Source of the DNA: Sphaerisporangium cinnabarinum
GTDB taxonomy: Bacteria; Actinomycetota; Actinomycetes; Actinomycetales; Cellulomonadaceae
Assembly (NCBI GenBank): GCA_003052455.1
Contig: QAPD01000007.1
Coordinates: 1 to 61,137 of the forward strand
Length of the DNA stretch: 61,137 bases
Direction: 5' to 3'
A model generated the notes under the pieces. The model saw only the letters and a program-made list of their open reading frames with translations. It did no database searches and was not told the DNA's origin. A program made the position numbers and the translations under genes. Every line of letters begins with the position of its first letter. Position 1 is the stretch's first letter. Below, piece by piece: positions 44,183-53,688 of the stretch.

Positions 44183-44223
44183 CCCCTCGTCCAGCCCGGC
44201 ATCCCGGGTCCGAGGGGTTTTTT
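44183..44223 (+). terminator. Attenuator terminator before ilvB
   Basis: The stem CCCCTCG (44183-44189) with CGAGGGG (44211-44217), plus an inner CCCGG/CCGGG pair, is followed by six T. It is one of only two hairpins in the window with a proper T tract, the other being the attenuator at 53522-53549. About 205 bases separate it from the ilvB start. Confidence 0.88.
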
Positions 44224-44428
44224 GTTGCCACCACAACGCCATCAGCACGGCAGACAGACCGCGGCAGGCCCACCCGGCCACCGCGAGCGCCGCACCCGCG
44301 AGACCCGCGAGGACCGGCACCCGCACACCGCGACCAGCACGACCGCACCACCACGGTCGGCTCCGGTTCCCGGCGGAGCGCCCCACGGGGCGCCCGCCGG
44401 GCCGAGGCCACGACACGCAGGAGACACC

Positions 44429-46339
44429 ATGGCCCAGGGTCCCACCCCGGCACCTCCGCGACAGGGCGCCCCGGCGTCCGCCGCGGCGCCGAAGCCCGCC
44501 CCGACACCCGCGTCGGTCGCCCCGCGCGGCGACGTCCGGCGCGCAGCCACGGCTCGCCCGGCCGGCGCCTCGACCGGCGCCCCGACGGGCGAGGAGATGA
44601 CGGGCGCGCAGTCGATCGTCCGCTCGCTCGAGGAGGCCGGCGCCGAGGTCGTCTTCGGCATCCCGGGTGGTGCGATCCTCCCGACGTACGACCCGCTCAT
44701 GGACTCCCAGCGTCTGCGCCACATCCTCGTGCGCCACGAGCAGGGCGGCGGCCACGCGGCGCAGGGCTACGCCCACGCGACCGGCCGCGTCGGCGTCACG
44801 ATGGCGACGTCGGGCCCGGGCGCGACGAACCTCGTGACCCCGATCGCGGACGCGAACATGGACTCGATCCCGCTCGTGGCGATCACGGGGCAGGTCGCCG
44901 AGTCGATGATCGGGACCGACGGTTTCCAGGAGGCGGACATCGTCGGCATCACCATGCCGATCACGAAGCACTCGTACCTGGTCACCGACCCGGACGACAT
45001 CCCGCGCACCATCGCCGAGGCCTTCCACATCGCCTCGACCGGCCGCCCGGGCCCTGTGCTCGTGGACATCGCGAAGTCGGCGATGCAGTCCCGCACCACG
45101 TTCGCCTGGCCGCAGGACGTGCAGCTCCCCGGCTACCACCCGGTGACGAAGCCGCACAGCAAGCAGATCAAGGAGGCCGCGCGCCTGCTCGCGTCGGCCC
45201 GCCGCCCGGTCCTGTACGTGGGCGGTGGCGTGATCCGTGCGAACGCGTCGCCCGAGCTGCGTCGCCTCGTCGACCTGTCGGGCGCGCCCGTCGTGACGAC
45301 GCTCATGGCGCGCGGCGCGGTGCCCGACACGCACCCCCAGAACCTCGGCATGCCCGGCATGCACGGCACCGTCCCTGCCGTGGCGGCGCTGCAGAAGGCC
45401 GACCTCGTCGTGTCGCTCGGCGCGCGGTTCGACGACCGCGTCACGGGCGCGCTGTCCAGCTTCGCACCGCACGCGCAGGTGGTGCACGCCGACATCGACC
45501 CCGCGGAGATCGGCAAGAACCGCGACGTGGACGTGCCGATCGTCGGCGACCTCAAGGAGGTCATCACCGACCTGCTGCCCGAGCTCGAGCGCGAGCACGC
45601 GGCCAAGGGCAAGCCGGACGTCGAGGCCTGGTGGCGCCAGATCGACGACTGGCGCGAGACGTACCCCCTCGGCTACACGGAGCCCGACGACGGCCACCTC
45701 GCGCCGCAGCACGTCATCTCCCGCCTGGGCGAGATCTCCGGACCGGAGTCGATCTACGTCGCGGGCGTGGGGCAGCACCAGATGTGGGCGGCCCAGTTCA
45801 TCCGCTACGAGCACCCCCGGACGTGGCTCAACTCCGGCGGCCTCGGCACCATGGGCTTCTCGATCCCGGCGGCCATGGGCGCCAAGGTCGGTCGCCCCGA
45901 CGCCACGGTGTGGGCGATCGACGGCGACGGCTGCTTCCAGATGACCAACCAGGAGCTCGCCACCTGCACGATCAACGAGATCCCCATCAAGGTCGCGCTG
46001 ATCAACAACAGCTCGCTCGGCATGGTGCGCCAGTGGCAGACGCTGTTCTACGACCAGCGCTACTCGAACACGGACCTGCACACCGGCCACGGCACGGCGC
46101 GCGTGCCCGACTTCGTCAAGCTCGCCGACGCGTACGGGTGCGAGGGCATCCGCGTCGAGTCGATGGGCGAGGTGGACGCCGCGATCAAGCGCGCGATGGA
46201 GATCGACGACCGCCCGGTCGTCATCGACTTCAACGTCTCGCGCGACGCGATGGTGTGGCCGATGGTCGCCGCCGGCGTGAGCAACGACGACATCCAGTAC
46301 GCACGCGGCATCTCGCCCGCGTGGGACCGAGAGGACTGA
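44429..46339 (+). CDS. ilvB: Acetolactate synthase large subunit
   Basis: A 636-residue ThDP enzyme that makes acetolactate or acetohydroxybutyrate, the first common step of Ile/Val/Leu synthesis. Glu104 ([14 protein letters not shown]) is the ThDP-activating residue, and [12 protein letters not shown] near 493 is the ThDP-Mg motif. The first 56 residues are a Pro/Ala-rich extension not found in most homologs. CAGGAG lies before the ATG. ilvN follows after six bases and ilvC after 114 more; all three are probably under the upstream attenuator. Confidence 0.97.
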   Translation: MAQGPTPAPPRQGAPASAAAPKPAPTPASVAPRGDVRRAATARPAGASTGAPTGEEMTGAQSIVRSLEEAGAEVVFGIPGGAILPTYDPLMDSQRLRHILVRHEQGGGHAAQGYAHATGRVGVTMATSGPGATNLVTPIADANMDSIPLVAITGQVAESMIGTDGFQEADIVGITMPITKHSYLVTDPDDIPRTIAEAFHIASTGRPGPVLVDIAKSAMQSRTTFAWPQDVQLPGYHPVTKPHSKQIKEAARLLASARRPVLYVGGGVIRANASPELRRLVDLSGAPVVTTLMARGAVPDTHPQNLGMPGMHGTVPAVAALQKADLVVSLGARFDDRVTGALSSFAPHAQVVHADIDPAEIGKNRDVDVPIVGDLKEVITDLLPELEREHAAKGKPDVEAWWRQIDDWRETYPLGYTEPDDGHLAPQHVISRLGEISGPESIYVAGVGQHQMWAAQFIRYEHPRTWLNSGGLGTMGFSIPAAMGAKVGRPDATVWAIDGDGCFQMTNQELATCTINEIPIKVALINNSSLGMVRQWQTLFYDQRYSNTDLHTGHGTARVPDFVKLADAYGCEGIRVESMGEVDAAIKRAMEIDDRPVVIDFNVSRDAMVWPMVAAGVSNDDIQYARGISPAWDRED

Positions 46340-46345
46340 CCCGCC

Positions 46346-46870
46346 ATGTCCCGCCACACCCTCTCGGTGCTCGTGGAGAACAAGCCCGGTGTGCTGACGC
46401 GCGTCGCGGGCCTGTTCGCACGCCGCGCCTTCAACATCCACTCCCTCGCCGTCGGCCCCACGGAGCACGAGGAGATCTCGCGCATCACCGTGGTCGTCGA
46501 CGTGGAGGAGCGCCCGCTCGAGCAGGTGACGAAGCAGCTCAACAAGCTGGTCAACGTCATCAAGATCGTCGAGCTCGACTCGACCGCCTCGGTGCAGCGC
46601 GAGCTCCTGCTCGTCAAGGTCCGCGCCGACGGCGCCCACCGCACCGGCGTCCTCGAGGTCGTCAACCTGTTCCGCGCGAAGGTGGTCGACGTCGTGCCCG
46701 ACGCCGTGACCATCGAGGCGACGGGCACGGGGGAGAAGCTCGACGCGCTGCTCGGGGCCCTCGAGCCCTACGGCGTGCGCGAGATCGTGAAGTCGGGGAC
46801 CGTCGCCGTCGGGCGCGGGTCCCGCTCCATCACGGACCGCGCGCTGGAACGCGTCGTCCGCTCCGCCTGA
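46346..46870 (+). CDS. ilvN: Acetolactate synthase small (regulatory) subunit
   Basis: A 174-residue protein with an N-terminal ACT domain (LSVLVENKPGVLTRVAGLF, residues 4-22, then NIHSLAVGPTE) and a C-terminal IlvN domain. It binds valine and gives feedback control to IlvB. Its length is normal. The Gly/Asn positions used for valine binding in the ACT domain (ENKPGVL) are present, so feedback inhibition is expected. Confidence 0.97.
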   Translation: MSRHTLSVLVENKPGVLTRVAGLFARRAFNIHSLAVGPTEHEEISRITVVVDVEERPLEQVTKQLNKLVNVIKIVELDSTASVQRELLLVKVRADGAHRTGVLEVVNLFRAKVVDVVPDAVTIEATGTGEKLDALLGALEPYGVREIVKSGTVAVGRGSRSITDRALERVVRSA

Positions 46871-48010
<1,140 letters not shown>

Positions 48011-48039
48011 TCCTCGACCTCTGAGCTCGGCTCACCTCT

Positions 48040-48144
48040 GGGGGTGGGTGACCCCTGTCGCGCGATCTACCATCCGCGGTGCTCGTTCCTCGCACCGCTC
48101 CCGCCAGGCCCACCACGATCGCGCGACAGGGGTCACCCACCCCC
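48040..48144. repeat. Perfect 28-bp inverted repeat with 49-bp spacer
   Basis: Arm 48040-48067 is the exact reverse complement of arm 48117-48144. The arms start with a run of G (GGGGGTGGGTGACC) and end in GCGCGATC. The spacer contains its own small hairpin (GGTGC/GCACC). It lies 29 bases after ilvC. It could act as terminator, RNA-stabilising structure or a REP/MITE-like element; no transposase is nearby. Confidence 0.8.
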
Positions 48145-48298
48145 TTGCTGTCGGCTCACCCGGGCGCTGGCCAGCAGGCCGCCAGTCCCGGAGCTCGTCG
48201 CGGCGTCCGAGAAGGTGGGGGATCGTGCCGGGCGACACGGGCGGGACGAATGGCGGGAGACCGGGCAGATCCGATTCTCGGTGCGCCAGGATGGGGGC

Positions 48299-48838
48299 AT
48301 GACCCGAGAGACGGACGAGGGAGACCCGGTGACGGACGACGTGACGGTGGACGAGCGGGCGGCGGAGATCCTGGCGTTCTGGGAGCTGGCCCGGCCCAGC
48401 GCGGGCATGGCGCGGCTCGGCGTCGTCACGGGGACCACGGTGTCCGAGAGCGTGCCGCCCCCCGCGTGGTCGTTCGGGGACAACCCGGCCCTGGCGGACG
48501 ACCTGCTCATGGCCGTGCTCACGGGCGAGAAGACGGCGACGTCGTCGGCCCTGTGGGAGTACGAGGAGACGGGCGAGGCGGTGCCGCGGGTCGGCGAGCT
48601 GTCGATCCTGCTGGACGGCGCGGGCCACCCGCGGGCGCTGATCCGCACCACCTCGGTCGAGGTCGTCGCGTTCGAGGACGTCGACGCGGACTTCGCGCAC
48701 GCGGAGGGCGAGGACGACCGGTCGCTGGAGTCGTGGCGCGTCGAGCACGAGAAGTACTTCCGCCGGGTGCTGTCGCGCGAGTTCGCGCCGGACATGCCGT
48801 TGGTGTGCGAGCGGTTCGAGCTGCGCTACCCGCGCTGA
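48299..48838 (+). CDS. ASCH domain protein
   Basis: A 179-residue protein. The ASCH (PUA-like) fold is marked by LLMAVLTGEKTATSSALWEYEETGE (from about residue 69; the GEKTATS loop is the hallmark) and by the C-terminal RVLSREFAPDMPLVCERFELRY. Related proteins bind or hydrolyse modified nucleosides (YqfB is an amidohydrolase of N4-acetylcytidine), but this larger actinobacterial form is uncharacterised. CAGGAT lies six bases before the ATG, which suggests a leaderless start. Confidence 0.85.
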   Translation: MTRETDEGDPVTDDVTVDERAAEILAFWELARPSAGMARLGVVTGTTVSESVPPPAWSFGDNPALADDLLMAVLTGEKTATSSALWEYEETGEAVPRVGELSILLDGAGHPRALIRTTSVEVVAFEDVDADFAHAEGEDDRSLESWRVEHEKYFRRVLSREFAPDMPLVCERFELRYPR

Positions 48839-48852
48839 CCGCGGCGAGGATG

Positions 48853-48891
48853 AGCGGTGGCCGGCCGTGCCACGGTCGGCCGGCCACCGCT
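48853..48891. terminator. Bidirectional terminator between the ASCH and ROK genes
   Basis: A perfect 14-bp stem (48853-48866 with 48878-48891) has an 11-base loop, lying between convergent genes. Confidence 0.75.
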
Positions 48892-48911
48892 CGCGAGGTA
48901 GGTGAAGAGGA

Positions 48912-50132
48912 CTACCCCGGGACGGAGGGCGCGACGACCGGGTGGTCCGGTCGCCCCGCGGCGGCGAGCAGGAGGGTGCGCACGTCCTGCGCGACGACGG
49001 AGCGCGCGCCGCGCAGCACGGCGAGCTCGGGGACGGCGCTCGCGACGACCGCTCCCGTCCGCTGGTCGGTGCCGCGCAGGACGGCGGCGGTCGCCTCGGC
49101 GAGCGCCGCACCGCACGCGACGCCCGTGGGCCCGCCGAGCACGACGGCGTCGGGCTCGAGGATGGCGACGACGGGCTGGAGGACGACCGCGACGCGGTGG
49201 GCGAGGTCCTGGACGAGCTCGTGCACGGCGGTGCTGTCGCGGTGCGCGGCGAGGGCGGCGACGGCGTCGCCGTAGGAGGAGTCCCCCTCGGTGATGCCGG
49301 GGACCCCCGCGCGGGCGCACAGCTCGACGAGGCGGAGACCGCCGACGAAGTCCTGCACGTTGACGGAGTCGTCGATGCCGGCGGCGGGGACCGGCAGGTA
49401 GCCGATCTCGCCGGCGCCTCCCGCGGTGCCGTGGTGCACGCGGCCCTCGAGCCACGCGCCCATGCCGATGCCCTCGCCCAGCCACAGCAGCGCGAAGCTC
49501 TCCTCGTCGCGGCCGGCGTCGCGCTCGGCGATCGCGGCGAGGTTGACGTCGTTCTCGACGTGGGCGTCGATGCCGAGCACGTCCTCGAGGTGCGTGCGCA
49601 GCCCGTGGCGCGGCCAGCCGGGGAGCTCGCCGACGAGGGCGATGTCGCCGGTGCGCGGCGCGACGGCGGCCTGCACGCCGACGACCGCGGTCGCGACGCG
49701 GGAGACGGGGATACCGGCGTCGGCGCAGGCCTCGTCGCGCGCGGCGAGGACGTCGCCGGCGGCCGAGCGCTCCGGACCGGCCGCCACGGTCGTCTCGCCG
49801 AGCGTGCGGCCGAGCGCGTCGACGACGCTGGCGCGCACCCCGGCGGGGACGACGTCGAGCGCGAGGCCCACGACGACGTCGGTCCGGGCGGCGTACTGGG
49901 TGGCCTGCGGGCCCCGCGCACCCTGCACGGAGCCGGTGGGCTCGATGAGGCCCGACTGCTCGAGACGTGCGACGATCTGGGAGGCGGTCGGGCGGGAGAC
50001 GCCGGTGCGGTCACCGATCTGGGACCGGGTCAGGGGTCCTCCGTCGAGGAGGAGCTCCAGGGCCGCGCGGTCGTTGATGGTGCGCAGGAGTCCGGGGGTC
50101 CCCGGAACCCTCGACGTGGCGGGCGCGGTCAT
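48912..50132 (-). CDS. ROK family transcriptional repressor
   Basis: A 406-residue protein with an N-terminal winged helix (residues about 14-75; SQIGDRTGVSRPTASQIVARLEQSGLI) and a ROK sugar-kinase-like domain (VVVGLALDV from about 85; GGAGEIGYLPV near 237). The zinc-binding Cys set of NagC/Mlc is not evident and the ATP site looks degenerate, as in regulators. Effectors are usually sugars. An operator in its promoter indicates autoregulation; no other copy was found in the window, so the targets lie elsewhere. The start has GAAGGA upstream. Confidence 0.9.
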   Translation of the reverse strand: MTAPATSRVPGTPGLLRTINDRAALELLLDGGPLTRSQIGDRTGVSRPTASQIVARLEQSGLIEPTGSVQGARGPQATQYAARTDVVVGLALDVVPAGVRASVVDALGRTLGETTVAAGPERSAAGDVLAARDEACADAGIPVSRVATAVVGVQAAVAPRTGDIALVGELPGWPRHGLRTHLEDVLGIDAHVENDVNLAAIAERDAGRDEESFALLWLGEGIGMGAWLEGRVHHGTAGGAGEIGYLPVPAAGIDDSVNVQDFVGGLRLVELCARAGVPGITEGDSSYGDAVAALAAHRDSTAVHELVQDLAHRVAVVLQPVVAILEPDAVVLGGPTGVACGAALAEATAAVLRGTDQRTGAVVASAVPELAVLRGARSVVAQDVRTLLLAAAGRPDHPVVAPSVPG

Positions 50133-50154
50133 GTGGTCGGTCCTTCGACGGGCT

Positions 50155-50171
50155 TTAGGAAAGTTTACTAA
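50155..50171. promoter_or_regulatory. ROK-type operator
   Basis: TTAGGAAA-G-TTTACTAA is a 17-bp palindrome with one mismatch, AT-rich in GC-rich surroundings, 23 bases upstream of the ROK start codon. ROK repressors of actinobacteria are known to use TTAG..CTAA-type sites. Confidence 0.75.
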
Positions 50172-50253
50172 TAGTGGACCGTGCGCGCCGGGAACGCAAC
50201 TCCGCCCCCGTCCGAGACGTGAGACCACCGTCCCGAAGCGTGGCGGCGCGGCG

Positions 50254-50259
50254 TAGGCT
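50254..50259 (+). promoter_or_regulatory. -10 box of leuB (leaderless start)
   Basis: TAGGCT lies seven bases before the ATG of leuB, with no ribosome binding site between. Confidence 0.55.
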
Positions 50260-50266
50260 CGCCGGC

Positions 50267-51310
50267 ATGACGCGCACCATTGATCTGGCAGTCGTGGCCG
50301 GCGACGGCATCGGGACCGAGGTCGTCGAGCAGGGGCTCGCCGTGCTCGAGGCCGCCGTGGCCGGTTCGGACGTGAAGGTCTCCACGACGCCGTTCGACCT
50401 GGGTGCGCGACGCTGGCACGCCACGGGGGAGACGCTCACCGACGGGGACCTCGACGCGATCCGCGGGCACGACGCGATCCTCCTGGGCGCGATCGGGGAC
50501 CCGAGCGTCCCGTCGGGCGTCCTCGAGCGCGGCCTGCTGCTCAAGCTGCGCTTCGCGCTCGACCACTACGTCAACCTGCGCCCGGGCAAGCTGTACCCGG
50601 GCGTCACGTCGCCGCTCGCCGACCCGGGCGAGATCGACTTCGTCGTCGTGCGCGAGGGCACCGAGGGCCCGTACGTCGGCAACGGCGGCTCGCTGCGCAC
50701 CGGCACGCCGCACGAGATCGCGACCGAGGTCTCGCTCAACACCGCGTTCGGCGTCGAGCGCGTGGTGCGCGACGCGTTCGCCCGCGCCCAGGCGCGTCCG
50801 CGCAAGCACCTCACGCTGGTGCACAAGCACAACGTCCTCGTGCACGCGGGCCACCTGTGGCGCCGCACGGTGGAGGCCGTCAACGCGGAGTTCCCCGACG
50901 TCACGACCGACTACCTGCACGTCGACGCCGCGACGATCTTCCTCACGACGAAGCCCTCGCGCTTCGACGTGATCGTCACCGACAACCTGTTCGGCGACAT
51001 CCTCACCGACCAGGCCGCCGCGATCACGGGCGGGATCGGCCTCGCCGCGTCCGCGAACATCAACCCGGACCGCACCGCGCCGTCGATGTTCGAGCCCGTG
51101 CACGGCTCGGCGCCGGACATCGCCGGCCAGGGCAAGGCCGACCCGACCGCCACGGTGCTGTCGGTCGCGCTGCTCCTCGACCACCTGGGCCTCGGCGACG
51201 AGGCGCAGCGCGTCGAGGCGGCCGTCGCCGCCGACCTCGCCGAGCGGGGGAGCCGAGTACGCTCGACGGCCGAGGTGGGCCGCGAGCTCGCCGCTCGCGT
51301 CGCCGGCTGA
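50267..51310 (+). CDS. leuB: 3-isopropylmalate dehydrogenase
   Basis: A 347-residue NAD enzyme of leucine synthesis, also able to act on the methyl-malate step of the citramalate route. Substrate Arg residues are in [20 protein letters not shown] (near 86-105), Lys-x-Asn in LVHKHNVL near 185, the metal Asp in [12 protein letters not shown] near 240, and the NAD loop in [18 protein letters not shown] near 277. The length and the short loop are of the actinobacterial type. leuA, leuC and leuD are not in the window. A GC-rich hairpin (51321-51339) follows the stop. Confidence 0.95.
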   Translation: MTRTIDLAVVAGDGIGTEVVEQGLAVLEAAVAGSDVKVSTTPFDLGARRWHATGETLTDGDLDAIRGHDAILLGAIGDPSVPSGVLERGLLLKLRFALDHYVNLRPGKLYPGVTSPLADPGEIDFVVVREGTEGPYVGNGGSLRTGTPHEIATEVSLNTAFGVERVVRDAFARAQARPRKHLTLVHKHNVLVHAGHLWRRTVEAVNAEFPDVTTDYLHVDAATIFLTTKPSRFDVIVTDNLFGDILTDQAAAITGGIGLAASANINPDRTAPSMFEPVHGSAPDIAGQGKADPTATVLSVALLLDHLGLGDEAQRVEAAVAADLAERGSRVRSTAEVGRELAARVAG

Positions 51311-51320
51311 CACGCCGTCA

Positions 51321-51339
51321 CGGGCCCCCGGTGGGCCCG
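51321..51339 (+). terminator. Hairpin after leuB
   Basis: CGGGCCC pairs with GGGCCCG around a 5-base loop, 11 bases after the stop. No T tract. Confidence 0.5.
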
Positions 51340-51516
51340 GGCACCGGTTCGCCGCAGTCCCCGCACCTCGGTCGTCATCGCCCCAGGACCGGATCCCTCC
51401 CGTTCTGACCCGGTGACGCCCTGCGTCGTCGTGCCCTCGCGCGGATCCCGCACGAGCCGCACCGGCGTGGAAAACTAGGCGGAGACCACCCGGGTCGCCA
51501 GGTGAAAGGCCTCATG

Positions 51517-52650
51517 ATGAGCACCCTCGCAGCGCAGCACCAGCCGTCCTCCTCGGCGGAGGACCTCGTCGCCCTGTTCGACGTCCGCCCCACGGACAGC
51601 CCGACCCCGCCCGCCGAGCGTGAGGCCGCCATCGCGGCCCCGAAGTTCGGCACCGTCTTCACGGACCACATGGCGCGGATCAGCTGGAACTCGACCGACG
51701 GGTGGGTCGACCGCCGCATCGAGAAGTACGGTCCGCTCCTGCTCGACCCGGCGACCGCCGTCCTGCACTACGCGCAGGAGATCTTCGAGGGCATGAAGGC
51801 GTACCGCCACGCCGACGGCTCGGTGTGGACGTTCCGGCCCGAGGCCAACGCCGCCCGGTTCGCGCGCTCCGCGCACCGCCTCGCGCTGCCCGCGCTGTCG
51901 ATGGACGACTTCGTCGGGTCGATCACCGCGCTCGTGCGCACGGACGTGGACTGGGTCCCGACGGGCGAGGAGGCGAGCCTCTACCTGCGCCCGTTCATGT
52001 ACGCCTCCGAGGCCTTCCTCGGCGTGCGCCCGTCGCTCGAGGCGGAGTACCTCGTCATCGCGTCGCCCGTCGGCCCGTACTTCTCGGGCGGCGTGAAGCC
52101 CGTGTCGATCTGGGTGGACCGCGAGTACAGCCGTGCCGGCGCCGGCGGCACCGGGGACGCCAAGTGCGGCGGCAACTACGCCTCGAGCCTGCTCCCGCAG
52201 GTGGTCGCGCAGCAGCACGGGTGCGAGCAGGTGTGCTTCCTCGACTCCGCGACGCGCACCTACCTCGAGGAGCTCGGCGGCATGAACGTGTTCGTCGTCA
52301 AGGCGGACGGCTCGGTCGAGACGCCGGAGCTCAGCGGATCGATCCTCGAGGGCGTGACGCGCTCGTCGATCATCCGCCTCCTCACCGACCGCGGGCACGA
52401 GGTCGTCGAGCGCCGCATCCCGCTCACCGACGTCCTCGCCGGGATCCGGGACGGTTCCGTGACGGAGGTGTTCGCGTGCGGCACGGCCGCCGTGATCACG
52501 CCGATCGGCCGGCTCGCCGGCTCGGACTTCGACCACACGATCGGCACCGGCGAGGCGGGCTCGCTGACCATGACGATCCGCACCGAGCTCACGGACATCC
52601 AGACCGGTCGGGCCGCCGACCGCCACGGCTGGCTGCGCCGGCTCGCCTGA
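51517..52650 (+). CDS. ilvE: Branched-chain amino acid aminotransferase
   Basis: A 377-residue class IV (D-amino-acid-transferase fold) PLP enzyme that makes the last step of Ile, Val and Leu. The PLP Lys is in GDAKCGGNYASSLLPQ (near residue 217), and the Glu and Thr of the PLP site are in TYLEELGGMN (near 250) and GTAAVITPIG (near 327). AAAGG seven bases upstream favours the second of two adjacent ATGs (51514 and 51517). A very strong hairpin follows. Confidence 0.95.
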   Translation: MSTLAAQHQPSSSAEDLVALFDVRPTDSPTPPAEREAAIAAPKFGTVFTDHMARISWNSTDGWVDRRIEKYGPLLLDPATAVLHYAQEIFEGMKAYRHADGSVWTFRPEANAARFARSAHRLALPALSMDDFVGSITALVRTDVDWVPTGEEASLYLRPFMYASEAFLGVRPSLEAEYLVIASPVGPYFSGGVKPVSIWVDREYSRAGAGGTGDAKCGGNYASSLLPQVVAQQHGCEQVCFLDSATRTYLEELGGMNVFVVKADGSVETPELSGSILEGVTRSSIIRLLTDRGHEVVERRIPLTDVLAGIRDGSVTEVFACGTAAVITPIGRLAGSDFDHTIGTGEAGSLTMTIRTELTDIQTGRAADRHGWLRRLA

Positions 52651-52681
52651 GCGCCGGCTCGCCTGAGCCGGCCGGCACGAC

Positions 52682-52715
52682 ACGGGGCGCCCCTCCCGCG
52701 GGAGGGGCGCCCCGT
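52682..52715. terminator. Bidirectional terminator after ilvE
   Basis: A perfect 16-bp stem (52682-52697 with 52700-52715) lies between convergent genes and is the longest perfect terminator-like stem here after the element at 48040. Confidence 0.8.
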
Positions 52716-52759
52716 CGTCGTGCGGCAGCTGGGTGCGGTGCGGGGCCGGGTGCTCCGGG

Positions 52760-53353
52760 TCAGACGACGGGCGCGGGGCGCGCGACGATCGTCCGCCCGG
52801 CGACGCCCGCGAGCAGCGACCACACCGCGACGCCGATGAGCAGGTTGATGAGCCCGGACAGCGCGGCCGCGGTGACGTCGCTCGACCACGCGAACGGCAG
52901 GACCGCGATCGCCACGACGACGAGCGCCATGATCCAGCCGAAGAACGCGCGCGGCCGGGGCGTGCTGAGGATGAGCAGGTGCAGCACCCCGGCGGCGAGC
53001 AGCGCGAGGATCGCGCCGTCGATCGCCCACGCGGCCTGGCGCGACCCCGTGGCGAACAGGTCGGGCGGCGGGACGAGGGTGATCGCGAAGATACGCTCGA
53101 AGATGATCACGCCGAGCAGCCCGATGAGGGCGGCGACGAGCGCGGTCGCGGCGGCACCCGCCCAGAACCGTCCGGCCTCGACCGTGAGGCGCGGGTCCGC
53201 CGGGCTCACCGGGGTGCGGGGCTCGGGGAACTGGGCCTGCGGGTCCGTCGGGCGGATCGCCGGGGGCGGGGACTGCGGGGGGACCGGCGGCTGGCCGTAG
53301 CGCCGCGTCGGAGGGTTCTGCGGGTCGTACCCGCCCGGGGTCGGGTCGCTCAT
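52760..53353 (-). CDS. DUF6069-type four-helix membrane protein
   Basis: A 197-residue protein. Residues 1-65 are a Pro/Gln-rich cytoplasmic tail (DPTPGGYDPQNPPTRRYGQP type), followed by four hydrophobic segments (about 68-92, 112-132, 136-158 and 165-188). I assign it to DUF6069 by layout, with moderate certainty. Function unknown. It is divergent from the cimA leader; the spacer holds an 8-bp perfect inverted repeat. The ATG has GAGGAGTGACG just upstream. Confidence 0.7.
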   Translation of the reverse strand: MSDPTPGGYDPQNPPTRRYGQPPVPPQSPPPAIRPTDPQAQFPEPRTPVSPADPRLTVEAGRFWAGAAATALVAALIGLLGVIIFERIFAITLVPPPDLFATGSRQAAWAIDGAILALLAAGVLHLLILSTPRPRAFFGWIMALVVVAIAVLPFAWSSDVTAAALSGLINLLIGVAVWSLLAGVAGRTIVARPAPVV

Positions 53354-53405
53354 CGTCACTCCTCGCTCGGTCGCCGTCGCGCCGACGAGCGGCGGGCGGC
53401 TCAGT

Positions 53406-53427
53406 GGATGGACGCTCTGGTCCATCC
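53406..53427. promoter_or_regulatory. Inverted repeat GGATGGAC-N6-GTCCATCC (candidate operator)
   Basis: Perfect 8-bp arms are separated by six bases, between DUF6069 and the cimA leader. It covers the place where the -35 box of the leader promoter should be. The binder is unknown and I saw no second copy in the window. Confidence 0.6.
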
Positions 53428-53442
53428 TGGCGGAACCTGTGG

Positions 53443-53448
53443 CACCAT
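53443..53448 (+). promoter_or_regulatory. -10 box of the cimA leader (leaderless start)
   Basis: CACCAT is seven bases before the GTG of the leader peptide, the same geometry as in front of ilvB. It is weak as a -10 sequence, so this is inferred mainly from position. Confidence 0.4.
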
Positions 53449-53455
53449 GTGCCCT

Positions 53456-53491
53456 GTGACACACCTCGTCTCCCAGCTCATTATCGAGTAG
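53456..53491 (+). CDS. cimA leader peptide (attenuator)
   Basis: An 11-codon peptide, MTHLVSQLIIE, with Leu, Val, Leu, Ile and Ile codons. It is followed by a hairpin CCGGT/ACCGG (about 53497-53513) and by a terminator with seven T at 53522-53549, 140 bases before cimA. This is the layout of ribosome-mediated attenuation. The codon content fits control by leucine/isoleucine supply. The GTG start has no ribosome binding site. Confidence 0.75.
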   Translation: MTHLVSQLIIE

Positions 53492-53521
53492 CGCGCCCGG
53501 TAGCACCCACCGGACGCGCAG

Positions 53522-53549
53522 ACCTCCCGCACCCTCGGGGGGTTTTTTT
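53522..53549 (+). terminator. Attenuator terminator before cimA
   Basis: ACCTCCCG (53522-53529) pairs with CGGGGGGT (53536-53543, one G:U), loop CACCCT, then a T run to 53549. Confidence 0.85.
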
Positions 53550-53688
53550 GTTGCTGGGCACCACCTCCGCCCGGCGGCACGGACGCCGGGCCCATCGCCT
53601 CACGAGGGCCCCGCCCGGCGTCGGGAGACGCACCGCAGGGGCGGGCGCAGCGACGCTCGCGACACGACGAACGGCAGGAAGAGGCACC

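Noticed and set aside
48040-48144. Ends of an insertion sequence
   Set aside because: There is no transposase, the spacer is only 49 bases, and no target duplication is seen.
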